Of a DNA stretch of 64,000 nucleotides, positions 57,109 to 64,000 are shown piece after piece. Within the stretch, counting starts at the first letter, position 1; each line of letters starts with the position of its first letter. The translations under genes and the position numbers were made by a program. The stretch covers positions 62,001 through 126,000 of the forward strand of contig JAKATG010000016.1 in NCBI GenBank assembly GCA_021828105.1, read 5' to 3'. The notes below the pieces were generated by a model. That model was not told the origin of the DNA, searched no databases, and saw only the letters and a list, made by a program, of their open reading frames with translations. Origin of the DNA: Taklimakanibacter sp021828105. GTDB taxonomy: Bacteria; Pseudomonadota; Alphaproteobacteria; Rhizobiales; Aestuariivirgaceae.

Positions 57109-58353
57109 ATGATCTTTACACGTCGCAATTTTCTGAGCGCCACGGCTCGGGTTACGGGCGGCATCGCTCTGTCACGCGGATTTCTCGGACGTTCGTCCTT
57201 TGCAGAAGAGCAGTCCATACTTGTGGGAAGCCTGCATGATTATTCGGGGCCGATCGCGAGCTCAGGGCAACAGGGCGTAGCTGCGCTCACCATCGCGATC
57301 GACGAGTTGAACGCGGCGGGCGGGTTGCTGGGTCGGCCTCTCAAGCTTGTGCACTACGACACCCAATCCTCGATCCAGCTCTATTCGCAATACGCGCAGC
57401 AGCTGGCCCTCAGCGATAAGGTCGCGGTCGTCCATGGCGGCATCACGTCCGCTTCGCGCGAAGCGGTTCGTCCTGTCTTTGACAGGTATCGGACCCTTTA
57501 TTTCTACAATACGCTGTATGAAGGTGGGGTGTGTGACCGCAATACATTCTGCACCGGAACCACGCCGGGGCAGACGGTGCAGAAGCTGGTGCCGAGCGCC
57601 CTCAAGCGGGCTGGCGGCGGTAAGGCCTACATTATCGCGGCCGACTACAATTACGGTCAGATCACCGCGAAATGGATGGCCAAGTATTGCCAGGACAGCG
57701 GCGGAGAAATTCTGACTACCGAGTTCTTCCCACTCGACGTCACCAATTTCGGACCGACGATCTCGAAGATCCAGGAGCGAAAGCCCGACATCGTCCTTTC
57801 GGCTCTTGTTGGTGCGAATCATGTGGGTTTCTATCGCCAATGGGCGGCGGCCGGCATGAACGGGCGTATTCCGATTGCCTCGACCACGTTCGGCCTCGTC
57901 AACGAGCCCAAGACCCTGGAAGCCCATGAGAGCAACGGCCTGCTCGGCTCCTATGGCTATTTCGAAGAGCTCGACACGCCGCGCAACGCGGCATTTGTCA
58001 GCGCCCTGAAGGCGAAGTTCGGTGACGACATTCCCTATATAAGCGAGATCGGCGCAGCCACCTATGAAGCCATGCATCTCTGGGCCATGGCCGTGAAACA
58101 GGCCGGCACGGTCGAACGTGAGAAAGTCATCGAGGCGCTCGAGACCGGAATTGCCTTTGATGGGCCAAGTGGCAAGGTCGTGGTGGACAAGCAGACCCAC
58201 CACACGACGCGCAACGCCTATCTGGCGGAAGTTCAGGAAAAGCGCTGGGTGGTTGCGGAGCGCTATGAAAACCAATCACCCTCCGATACGGCGGCCGTCT
58301 GTGACTTGGTCAAGAATCCGAACGACAACCAGCAGTACGTGATCGGCCTTTGA
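57109..58353 (+). CDS. Urea/short-chain amide/branched-chain-type ABC substrate-binding protein, Tat-exported
   Basis: This 414-residue Peripla_BP_6 protein of the FmdD/AmiC/UrtA group has a Tat signal (TRRNFLSATARVTGG). LVGSLHDYSGPIASSGQQG, DELNAAGGLLGRPLKLVHYD and FGPTISKIQERKPDIVLSALVG are family hallmarks. ATG at 57109 is preferred over 57103 because GGGAG is seven bases before it and only one before the other. The 227-base gap upstream may hold a promoter. It opens a LivK/H/M/G/F-type operon that ends with an amidase, so an amide, nitrile-derived amide or urea-like ligand is plausible. Confidence 0.9.
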   Translation: MIFTRRNFLSATARVTGGIALSRGFLGRSSFAEEQSILVGSLHDYSGPIASSGQQGVAALTIAIDELNAAGGLLGRPLKLVHYDTQSSIQLYSQYAQQLALSDKVAVVHGGITSASREAVRPVFDRYRTLYFYNTLYEGGVCDRNTFCTGTTPGQTVQKLVPSALKRAGGGKAYIIAADYNYGQITAKWMAKYCQDSGGEILTTEFFPLDVTNFGPTISKIQERKPDIVLSALVGANHVGFYRQWAAAGMNGRIPIASTTFGLVNEPKTLEAHESNGLLGSYGYFEELDTPRNAAFVSALKAKFGDDIPYISEIGAATYEAMHLWAMAVKQAGTVEREKVIEALETGIAFDGPSGKVVVDKQTHHTTRNAYLAEVQEKRWVVAERYENQSPSDTAAVCDLVKNPNDNQQYVIGL

Positions 58354-58372
58354 AGGCTGGCGGGAGACCACG

Positions 58373-59239
58373 ATGGACTACGCCATCATCATCGCAGTCG
58401 ACATTCTAGGGGGCATAACGTCCCTCATTTTGATCAGCCTCGGCCTCGCCGTGATCTATGGAATGATGCGCATCATCAACCTGGCGCATGGCGAGTTCCT
58501 TATGCTTGGGGCCTATGCAACCGTCGTGGCAACCAATGCTGGCGTGAACATATGGATCGCCATGTTGCTCATCTCGCCGCTCGTCGTCGGTGCAATAGGC
58601 ATCCTGGTCGAGCGTACCGTCATGCGCTTCCTCTACGGGCGACTAATCGACACGATGCTGGCGACTTGGGGGTTGAGCCTCTTGATCTCCGGGCTGGTCA
58701 CCACGGTCTTCGGCAACAACATCAAAGGCGTGCCGACCCCGCTCGGCGGTTTTACCGTCGGCGCCTACACGTCGAGCCTATATACGCTGTTCCTGGCGGC
58801 GATGGCGGGCGCGATGCTGATCGGGCTCTATCTGCTGCTGCGCTGCACCCGGTTCGGCCTGGTGGCGCGCGCCATGATGCAAAACGCCAATATGGCTGCC
58901 GCCCTGGGCGCCAGCCCGCCACGAACCTACATGATCACATTTGGCATTGGTGCGGCTATCACCGGGCTTTCCGGTGGTCTCCTCGCTCCTGTGACGGGGG
59001 TCGGGCCAACGATCGGGGCGGCGTTTATCGCCAAGGCATTCATAACGGTCGTCGGCGGCGGTCCAGCGATCCTCACCGGCACCGGTGCTGCCGCCATTCT
59101 CTTTGGCTTCATCAATCAGACCGCGACCTACCTCAGCACGCCGGTATTCGGTGAGGTTGCGCTTTTTCTTGCTGCCATCGTGCTCATCCGGCTTATGCCC
59201 GCCGGCATTACCGGCAAATCTCTGCGAGGTGCTCGGTGA
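58373..59239 (+). CDS. Branched-chain/amide ABC transporter permease, LivH-like
   Basis: This 288-residue inner-membrane permease has GLAVIYGMMRIINLAHGEFLMLGAY near the N-terminus, the signature of LivH/UrtB-type permeases. Its coupling loop is AKAFITVVGGGPAILTGTG. The start ATG at 58373 follows CGGGAGA, 19 bases after the binding-protein stop. Its own stop overlaps the GTG start of the LivM-like gene. Confidence 0.92.
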   Translation: MDYAIIIAVDILGGITSLILISLGLAVIYGMMRIINLAHGEFLMLGAYATVVATNAGVNIWIAMLLISPLVVGAIGILVERTVMRFLYGRLIDTMLATWGLSLLISGLVTTVFGNNIKGVPTPLGGFTVGAYTSSLYTLFLAAMAGAMLIGLYLLLRCTRFGLVARAMMQNANMAAALGASPPRTYMITFGIGAAITGLSGGLLAPVTGVGPTIGAAFIAKAFITVVGGGPAILTGTGAAAILFGFINQTATYLSTPVFGEVALFLAAIVLIRLMPAGITGKSLRGAR

Positions 59240-60276
59240 CCATGGACAGGACACCCGCTATCAGGGACATTTCATTCGCAGCGATCGCGGTCGCGGCGGT
59301 AGCGGCATTGCCGGCTCTGCTGGATATGTTCAGCCTGCTCCAGCTCACCGCCTTTGTGTGCCTGGCGATCCTGTCGCTCAGCCTTGGCTTCATCTGGGGC
59401 TTCGGAGGGATCCTGTCCTTCGGCCAGGCCGCTTTCTTCGGCATTGGCGGCTATGCTTATGCCGTAGCCGTGATCAACATCGGCGATAGCACGCTGCCAT
59501 TGGTCCTTGCCCTCATTCTGCCTGCGGCGTTTGCGGCCCTGCTCGGTTATCTGATGTTCTACGGGCGGGTCAGCGATGTCTATGTCGGCGTTATCACCCT
59601 CACGGTCACGCTCATCCTGTACAATGTCATGAACAGCACCGCAGGTGACCGGTATCGCATCGGTCTCGCACCCCTGGGTGGCTTCAACGGCATACCTGCG
59701 GTGCCTGGCATCAACATTCCGCTTTTTCCTGACATGCCGCTCGATGTGACCGGCAACTGGTATCTCTCGGCCGGCTGCCTGGCGGCGATCTTCTTCGGGA
59801 TGCGCTATTTCTTGCGCACGCATGTCGGGCGTGTCGTGGTCGCGACGCGCGAGAACGAGGGGAGGGCCGCCCTGCTCGGCTATGACACGCGTTTCTACAA
59901 GTTGCTCGTCTTTGTAATCGGGGGCGCCGTCGCCGGTCTCGGCGGGGCTCTCTATACCGCCTGGGGAGCGTTCGTCAGCCCCACGGTCTTCGGTTTGGGG
60001 ATGTCGGCGCAGATCATCGTCTGGATCATTGTCGGTGGCCGCGGAACACTGGCTGGTCCGGTCTTGGGTTGCATCGCCATGCAGTATGTCGTCACGAATC
60101 TTGGCACACAGCAGACCGTCAATGTGAACCTGGTGCTCGGAATTGTTCTGCTTGTATCGGTGCTGCTGCTGCCGCTTGGTGTGCTCCCGGTATTCGCCGG
60201 ACTCATGCGGAAGCTGCCGTTTTCGCTTGCCACTCGCATGCGTGGTCACGCGATGCCGCGGGAGGGCCGGCGATGA
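59236..60276 (+). CDS. Branched-chain/amide ABC transporter permease, LivM-like
   Basis: This 346-residue permease has about ten hydrophobic segments. SLGFIWGFGGILSFGQAAFFGIGGYAYA is the LivM/UrtC hallmark, and the coupling region is FGLGMSAQIIVWIIVGGRGTLAGPVLG. The GTG start at 59236 overlaps the LivH stop (GTGA) with AGG six bases upstream; ATG at 59242 is an alternative. It forms the pore with the LivH-like protein. Confidence 0.92.
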   Translation: MTMDRTPAIRDISFAAIAVAAVAALPALLDMFSLLQLTAFVCLAILSLSLGFIWGFGGILSFGQAAFFGIGGYAYAVAVINIGDSTLPLVLALILPAAFAALLGYLMFYGRVSDVYVGVITLTVTLILYNVMNSTAGDRYRIGLAPLGGFNGIPAVPGINIPLFPDMPLDVTGNWYLSAGCLAAIFFGMRYFLRTHVGRVVVATRENEGRAALLGYDTRFYKLLVFVIGGAVAGLGGALYTAWGAFVSPTVFGLGMSAQIIVWIIVGGRGTLAGPVLGCIAMQYVVTNLGTQQTVNVNLVLGIVLLVSVLLLPLGVLPVFAGLMRKLPFSLATRMRGHAMPREGRR

Positions 60277-60998
60277 CACAAGTACCGTTGCTTGATGCGC
60301 GTTGTGTCTCGAGGCGGTTCGGCGGCGTCGTCGCCGTGGACAGTGTTGATTTCACTCTGGCCGAAGGCGAGCTGCGCTGCCTTATCGGCCCGAATGGCGC
60401 CGGCAAGAGCACGTTCTTCAAGATGCTGACGGGTCAGCTGCAGCCGAGCGCGGGCGCGATCCTCTTCCGCGGGCGCCCGATCGCATCGGCGCTGCCGCAT
60501 CAGATTGCGCGGCGCGGTATTGGCATCAAGACTCAGACGCCGAGCGTCTTCAACGGCCTGACTGTCGGGGAAAATCTTTGGCTGGCGGCCCGCCGTCTCA
60601 ATCCGGACCGGCGCGCCAAGGAGATCGTCGCCGAGATGCTCGACCTAATCGGCTTTTCCGGCCGATCGTCGCGGCTCGTTGGCGAACTGTCACACGGTCA
60701 GCGGCAGTGGGTGGAGATCGGCACCGTGCTGGCCGCCGAGCCGGAGCTGATTCTGCTCGATGAACCCGCGGCTGGCATGACGCATGACGAGATTGCCCGT
60801 ACCGCGGAAATCATCCGCACTGTCAACCGGACGAAATCATTGATCGTTGTCGAGCATGACATGCAGTTCATCAGGATGATCGCCCGGACGGTAACGGTCT
60901 TCAATCGCGGCAGCGTACTTGTTGAGGGTTCTGCCGATGAGGTGATGCGTGACCAGCGCGTGCGCGACGTCTATCTGGGCAAAAGGGCTGTGGCATGA
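60273..60998 (+). CDS. ABC transporter ATP-binding protein, LivG-like
   Basis: This 241-residue ATPase has Walker A GPNGAGKST, LSHGQRQW as the signature (His for the second Gly, as in many LivG/UrtD proteins), Walker B LILLDEPAAGM and the switch His in VEHDMQFI. ATG at 60273 overlaps the LivM stop (ATGA); a longer frame upstream runs through LivM. It couples ATP hydrolysis to the LivHM-like pore together with the LivF-like subunit. Confidence 0.93.
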   Translation: MTQVPLLDARCVSRRFGGVVAVDSVDFTLAEGELRCLIGPNGAGKSTFFKMLTGQLQPSAGAILFRGRPIASALPHQIARRGIGIKTQTPSVFNGLTVGENLWLAARRLNPDRRAKEIVAEMLDLIGFSGRSSRLVGELSHGQRQWVEIGTVLAAEPELILLDEPAAGMTHDEIARTAEIIRTVNRTKSLIVVEHDMQFIRMIARTVTVFNRGSVLVEGSADEVMRDQRVRDVYLGKRAVA

Positions 60999-61702
60999 TG
61001 CTGAAGGTGCTTGGATTGTGCGCTGGATACGGCGACATACCCGTCCTGACCGATCTCAGCCTGTCGCTCGGCAAAGGTGAACGGCTCGGCATACTGGGCC
61101 ACAACGGCATGGGGAAGACGACGTTTCTCAGGTCGCTGATGGGCTTCGTTCGCGCCGTGGGTGGATCGGTCGTCTTCGATGGCCAGGACATCACGACCCT
61201 GCCGGTGCATCGGCGGGCCCGGCTGGGGTTGAGACTCGTGCCCCAGGGCAGGGAGATCTTCCCGGACCTGACGGTCCTGGAAAACCTGCGCATGGGTGAG
61301 TTGTCGTCGCCGCGCGCGCGGGCGGACAGCGTTGAGGAGGTGCTGACCTATTTTCCTCGCCTGAAGACGCTGCTCGAGCGGGCAGGAGGCCGTCTTTCCG
61401 GCGGCGAGCAGCAGCTGCTGGCACTCGCCAGATGCCTGTGCGGCCATCCTTCGTTGCTTCTCCTCGACGAGCCAACGGAAGGTGTTCAGCCCTCGATCGT
61501 GGAGGAAATCGCCGAGTCGCTCGTCGTGATCAGCCGGGATCGCGGCGTCGCTGTCGTCGTGGTGGAGCAGCAATTGGACTTCATCTCGGCAGTGTCCGAC
61601 AGGGTCCTCGTGATCCGGAAGGGTCGATTTACGAGGCAGCTGGGGAAGGCCGAGCTGCGGGATCCAAACGCCGTTGCCCAACTCGTCAGCATGAACGCAT
61701 AG
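60995..61702 (+). CDS. ABC transporter ATP-binding protein, LivF-like
   Basis: This 235-residue ATPase has Walker A GHNGMGKTT, LSGGEQQLLALARCL, Walker B LLLLDEPTEGVQPS and switch region VVVEQQLDF. EGVQP and the VPQGREIFPDLTVLENL Q-loop block are typical of LivF/UrtE. The start overlaps the LivG stop by four bases. It is followed after 37 bases by an amidase gene in the same direction, which supports an amide as cargo or intermediate. Confidence 0.93.
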   Translation: MMLKVLGLCAGYGDIPVLTDLSLSLGKGERLGILGHNGMGKTTFLRSLMGFVRAVGGSVVFDGQDITTLPVHRRARLGLRLVPQGREIFPDLTVLENLRMGELSSPRARADSVEEVLTYFPRLKTLLERAGGRLSGGEQQLLALARCLCGHPSLLLLDEPTEGVQPSIVEEIAESLVVISRDRGVAVVVVEQQLDFISAVSDRVLVIRKGRFTRQLGKAELRDPNAVAQLVSMNA

Positions 61703-61739
61703 TGGTGCCAGTGGCCAGGGGGTAAAGGAGAGTGCTCAC

Positions 61740-63254
61740 ATGACGGTCAAGAGGCCAACGCACGGACAGATCGCAGACATCGCAAGAAGGCTTGGCATGC
61801 ACATGGAACCGGCGCGCATCGACGAATTCATGACGCTGATGCATTCGAGTTTCGCTGCTTATGACGTTGTCGATGCCATGCCCGACAATGTCCCGCGCGT
61901 AAAGTATCCGCGCTCGCCGGGCTATCGTCCGGTGGGCGAGGAGAATAGATATAATGCTTGGTACGTCAAGACGCGGATCGAGGGGACTCCCGGCGGCAAG
62001 CTCACCGGAAAGACAGTGGCGTTGAAGGACAATGTTTCGCTCGCCGGCGTACCGATGATGGTGGGCGCCTCGACGCTCGAGGGTTTCGTTCCTGATCTCG
62101 ACGCTACAGTGGTGCCGCGTCTCCTCGACGCCGGAGCCACCATACTCGGCAAGGCGCATTGCGAGTATTTCTGCCTGTCCGGCGCCAGTCATACCAGTGC
62201 GGCGGGCCCGGTCCATAACCCGTTGCGCATGGGCTATTCAACAGGCGGCTCGTCGTCAGGGAGCGCTGCATTGGTCGCAGCCGGCGAGGTCGATATGGCC
62301 ATCGGCGGAGACCAGGGAGGTTCTATTCGCATCCCGGCCGCCTTCTCGGGGATTTACGGCCTGAAGCCAACCCACGGCCTGGTTCCCTACACCGGGGTGA
62401 TGCCGATCGAGTCCACCATCGATCATATCGGCCCGATGACGGCGACAGTTGCCGACAATGCCTTGATGCTCGAGGCCATGGCGGGTGAGGACGGACTCGA
62501 TCCCCGCCAATATGCGCCGGAGATCAAACCTTACACCGAAGCGCTTGGCCGTGGAGTCAAGGGGCTTCGCATCGCCGTCGTTAAGGAAGGGTTCGGCCTG
62601 CCAAGCAGCGAAGCCGATGTCGACGCCAAGGTGCGCGAGGCGGCGAAGCGCTTCGCGAAGATGGGCGCGACCGTGAGCGAAGTTTCCATTACCATGCACA
62701 CTTTGGGCACTTCGATCTGGATACCCGTGGCTCTTGAAGGGCTGCAGATGCAGATGATGCATGGCAACAGCATGGGCTTCAACTGGAAGGGGTTGTATTC
62801 CACCGCTCTCCTCAATGCCCATTCGGGCTGGAAGAGCCGTGCCGATGATCTTTCCGACAGCCTGAAGCTTTCCATGCTGGTGGCGGAGTATTCGCTCACC
62901 CACTATCGCGGCCATTACTACGCCAAGGCGCAGAATCTTGCGCGCGTGCTGCGCGACGCTTACGACGCCGTGCTGGCCGAACACGACCTCCTGCTCATGC
63001 CTACGGTTCCGATGAAGGCGACGCCGATCCCGCCGCCCGATGCTTCACTTGCATTGTATGTACAGCGTGCCCTCGAGCTTCTGCCCAACACGGCGCCATT
63101 CAACTTGACAGGTCATCCATCGATTTCGGCACCGTGCGGCATGAGCGACGGTCTGCCGGTCGGCATGATGCTAACCGCCAGGAACTACGACGAGCCAACC
63201 CTCTATGCCGCAGCCGCCGCGTTTGAGGCGAGCGGAGATTGGAGGACGCTCTGA
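61740..63254 (+). CDS. Amidase signature enzyme, nitrile-pathway type
   Basis: This 504-residue amidase has an N-terminal helical domain (1-85) and the catalytic K96 (VALKDNVS), S171 (YSTGGSSSGSA) and S195 (GGDQGGSIRIPAA). These three positions equal those of the Rhodococcus N-771-type amidase linked to nitrile hydratase, which hydrolyses aliphatic and aromatic amides to acids. It differs in sequence and size from the amidase at 35077. The start ATG at 61740 follows AAAGGAG. Placed after the Liv-type importer, it probably hydrolyses an imported amide. No nitrile hydratase genes are present. Confidence 0.93.
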   Translation: MTVKRPTHGQIADIARRLGMHMEPARIDEFMTLMHSSFAAYDVVDAMPDNVPRVKYPRSPGYRPVGEENRYNAWYVKTRIEGTPGGKLTGKTVALKDNVSLAGVPMMVGASTLEGFVPDLDATVVPRLLDAGATILGKAHCEYFCLSGASHTSAAGPVHNPLRMGYSTGGSSSGSAALVAAGEVDMAIGGDQGGSIRIPAAFSGIYGLKPTHGLVPYTGVMPIESTIDHIGPMTATVADNALMLEAMAGEDGLDPRQYAPEIKPYTEALGRGVKGLRIAVVKEGFGLPSSEADVDAKVREAAKRFAKMGATVSEVSITMHTLGTSIWIPVALEGLQMQMMHGNSMGFNWKGLYSTALLNAHSGWKSRADDLSDSLKLSMLVAEYSLTHYRGHYYAKAQNLARVLRDAYDAVLAEHDLLLMPTVPMKATPIPPPDASLALYVQRALELLPNTAPFNLTGHPSISAPCGMSDGLPVGMMLTARNYDEPTLYAAAAAFEASGDWRTL

Positions 63255-63388
63255 AGTCAATCGATCCTGGATCCGGCTGGAGCCGGTAGTCACCTCAACC
63301 CCCAGCAAACGCTATCCAGCCGGGACCGCATGGTCTCTGGATCGGAGAAGCTTTGTTGAAAACGCGGATGCAATGAAAGGAAAAGACG

Positions 63389-63988
63389 ATGATACGACTT
63401 CATGATGTCGAGGTTTCAGGGAACGCCTACAAGGTTCGGCTCCTGCTGTCGCTTCTGGGCCTCAAACACCAGATCGTTCCGATTGACTTTGCCGGAGGGC
63501 AGCACAAATCTACAGCCTTCCTGAAGCTCAATCCGCTGGGCGAGATTCCGGTCCTCGAAGATGGCGACGTCGTGCTGCGCGATTCCCAGGCCATCTTGCT
63601 CTACCTCGCGAGAAAATACGGCTCGGAGAAATGGCTTCCGACAGAGCCCGTCGCGCTGGCGCGAGTAGGCCAATGGCTCTCGACCGCCGCCAATGAAATA
63701 CAGAATGGCGCAAGCGCCGCACGCGCCTACGTCAAGTTCGGCTACAAGCTCGACATAGACAAGGCGCGAGACCTGTCCAATCGAGTTCTCGGCATCATGG
63801 ATGAGCATCTCTCGCAGCGTGACTGGCTGGAGATGGGGCATCCGACGGTCGCCGACATCGCCTGCTATCCTTATCTCGGGCTGGTGCCTGAAGGTGGCGT
63901 CGCCCTGGATCGGTATAAATCGGTGATGCGCTGGATGGATCGAATCAAGGACCTGCCGAACTACGTGCCGATGCCCGGAATCTACTAG
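63389..63988 (+). CDS. Glutathione S-transferase family protein
   Basis: This 199-residue GST has an N-terminal thioredoxin fold (MIRLHDVEVSGNAYKVRLLLSLLGL). The glutathione site motifs are NPLGEIPVLEDGD and LRDSQAILLYLARKYG (E/S pair replaced by D-S), and the helical domain covers ~85-195. The start ATG at 63389 follows GAAAGGAAA. It is 134 bases after the amidase. It could detoxify electrophilic products of nitrile or aldoxime metabolism. It is complete within the window. Confidence 0.9.
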   Translation: MIRLHDVEVSGNAYKVRLLLSLLGLKHQIVPIDFAGGQHKSTAFLKLNPLGEIPVLEDGDVVLRDSQAILLYLARKYGSEKWLPTEPVALARVGQWLSTAANEIQNGASAARAYVKFGYKLDIDKARDLSNRVLGIMDEHLSQRDWLEMGHPTVADIACYPYLGLVPEGGVALDRYKSVMRWMDRIKDLPNYVPMPGIY

Positions 63989-64000
63989 GTGGCCTCGATG

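Noticed and set aside
1..64000. Mobile elements, CRISPR arrays, tRNA or rRNA genes
   Set aside because: No transposase or integrase motifs, no regularly spaced direct repeats, and no cloverleaf or rRNA-like sequence was seen.

Overview
The window looks like accessory catabolic chromosome (or a large replicon) of a GC-rich alphaproteobacterium, most likely a Hyphomicrobiales (rhizobial-type) soil or plant-associated bacterium. This is inferred from the density of ABC importers, the EhuB-type and RbsC/LivHMGF-type transporters, FCD-type GntR and LysR regulators, and many short ATGA/GTGA gene overlaps. No tRNA, rRNA, CRISPR array, transposase or phage gene was seen. Nearly all of the sequence is coding.

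Layout. (1) 0-7.6 kb: the end of a sugar ABC permease, a frameshifted sugar-phosphate isomerase/epimerase-like gene, then a leftward operon (E1alpha, E1beta and E2 of a 2-oxoacid dehydrogenase complex plus an M24 peptidase-like protein). An SDR dehydrogenase and a cupin run divergently. (2) 7.7-13.7 kb: a leftward sugar ABC importer operon with two binding proteins, two permeases and one double-domain ATPase. (3) 14.0-16.9 kb: a DoxX-like membrane protein, an old-yellow-enzyme oxidoreductase and a butanediol-dehydrogenase-like alcohol dehydrogenase. (4) 17.0-36.5 kb: a large amino-compound island. It holds a GST, an FCD GntR regulator, a DUF1932 dehydrogenase, a creatinase-like M24 protein, a VOC protein, an orphan oligopeptide-binding protein, a DUF1989 protein and three EhuB-like binding proteins. 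It also holds a leftward operon of aminotransferase, PrpF/GalD-like, PIG-L/GalB-like, RraA/GalC-like, split ThDP decarboxylase and aldehyde dehydrogenase, and a rightward EhuCDA-like transporter with a small protein and an amidase. Three promoter regions here carry the same TTGT-NN-ACAA inverted repeat, so the island is probably one regulon. (5) 36.5-43.7 kb: LysR, hydantoinase B and A subunits, a PhzF protein and a TcuA-like flavoprotein dehydrogenase. (6) 43.7-50.1 kb: a 600-base gap, an exported HAD dehalogenase-like protein, LysR/SDR, a glutathione-synthetase-like ligase, a Mo sulfite-oxidase-family enzyme and another LysR. (7) 50.3-64 kb: a three-domain flavo-iron-sulfur protein, nitrilase, aldoxime dehydratase, methylmalonyl-CoA mutase, a LivK/H/M/G/F-type importer, a nitrile-type amidase and a GST.

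How the genes may work together. Region 4 suggests uptake of an amino acid or its derivative, transamination, and then chemistry like the lower gallate route (tautomerase, hydratase, aldolase) or a decarboxylase/aldehyde-dehydrogenase branch. Region 7 suggests uptake and degradation of an aldoxime, nitrile or amide: aldoxime to nitrile to acid, with an aliphatic acid draining through propionyl-CoA and methylmalonyl-CoA. Both substrates are inferred, and both sets are the best candidates for an undescribed system here.
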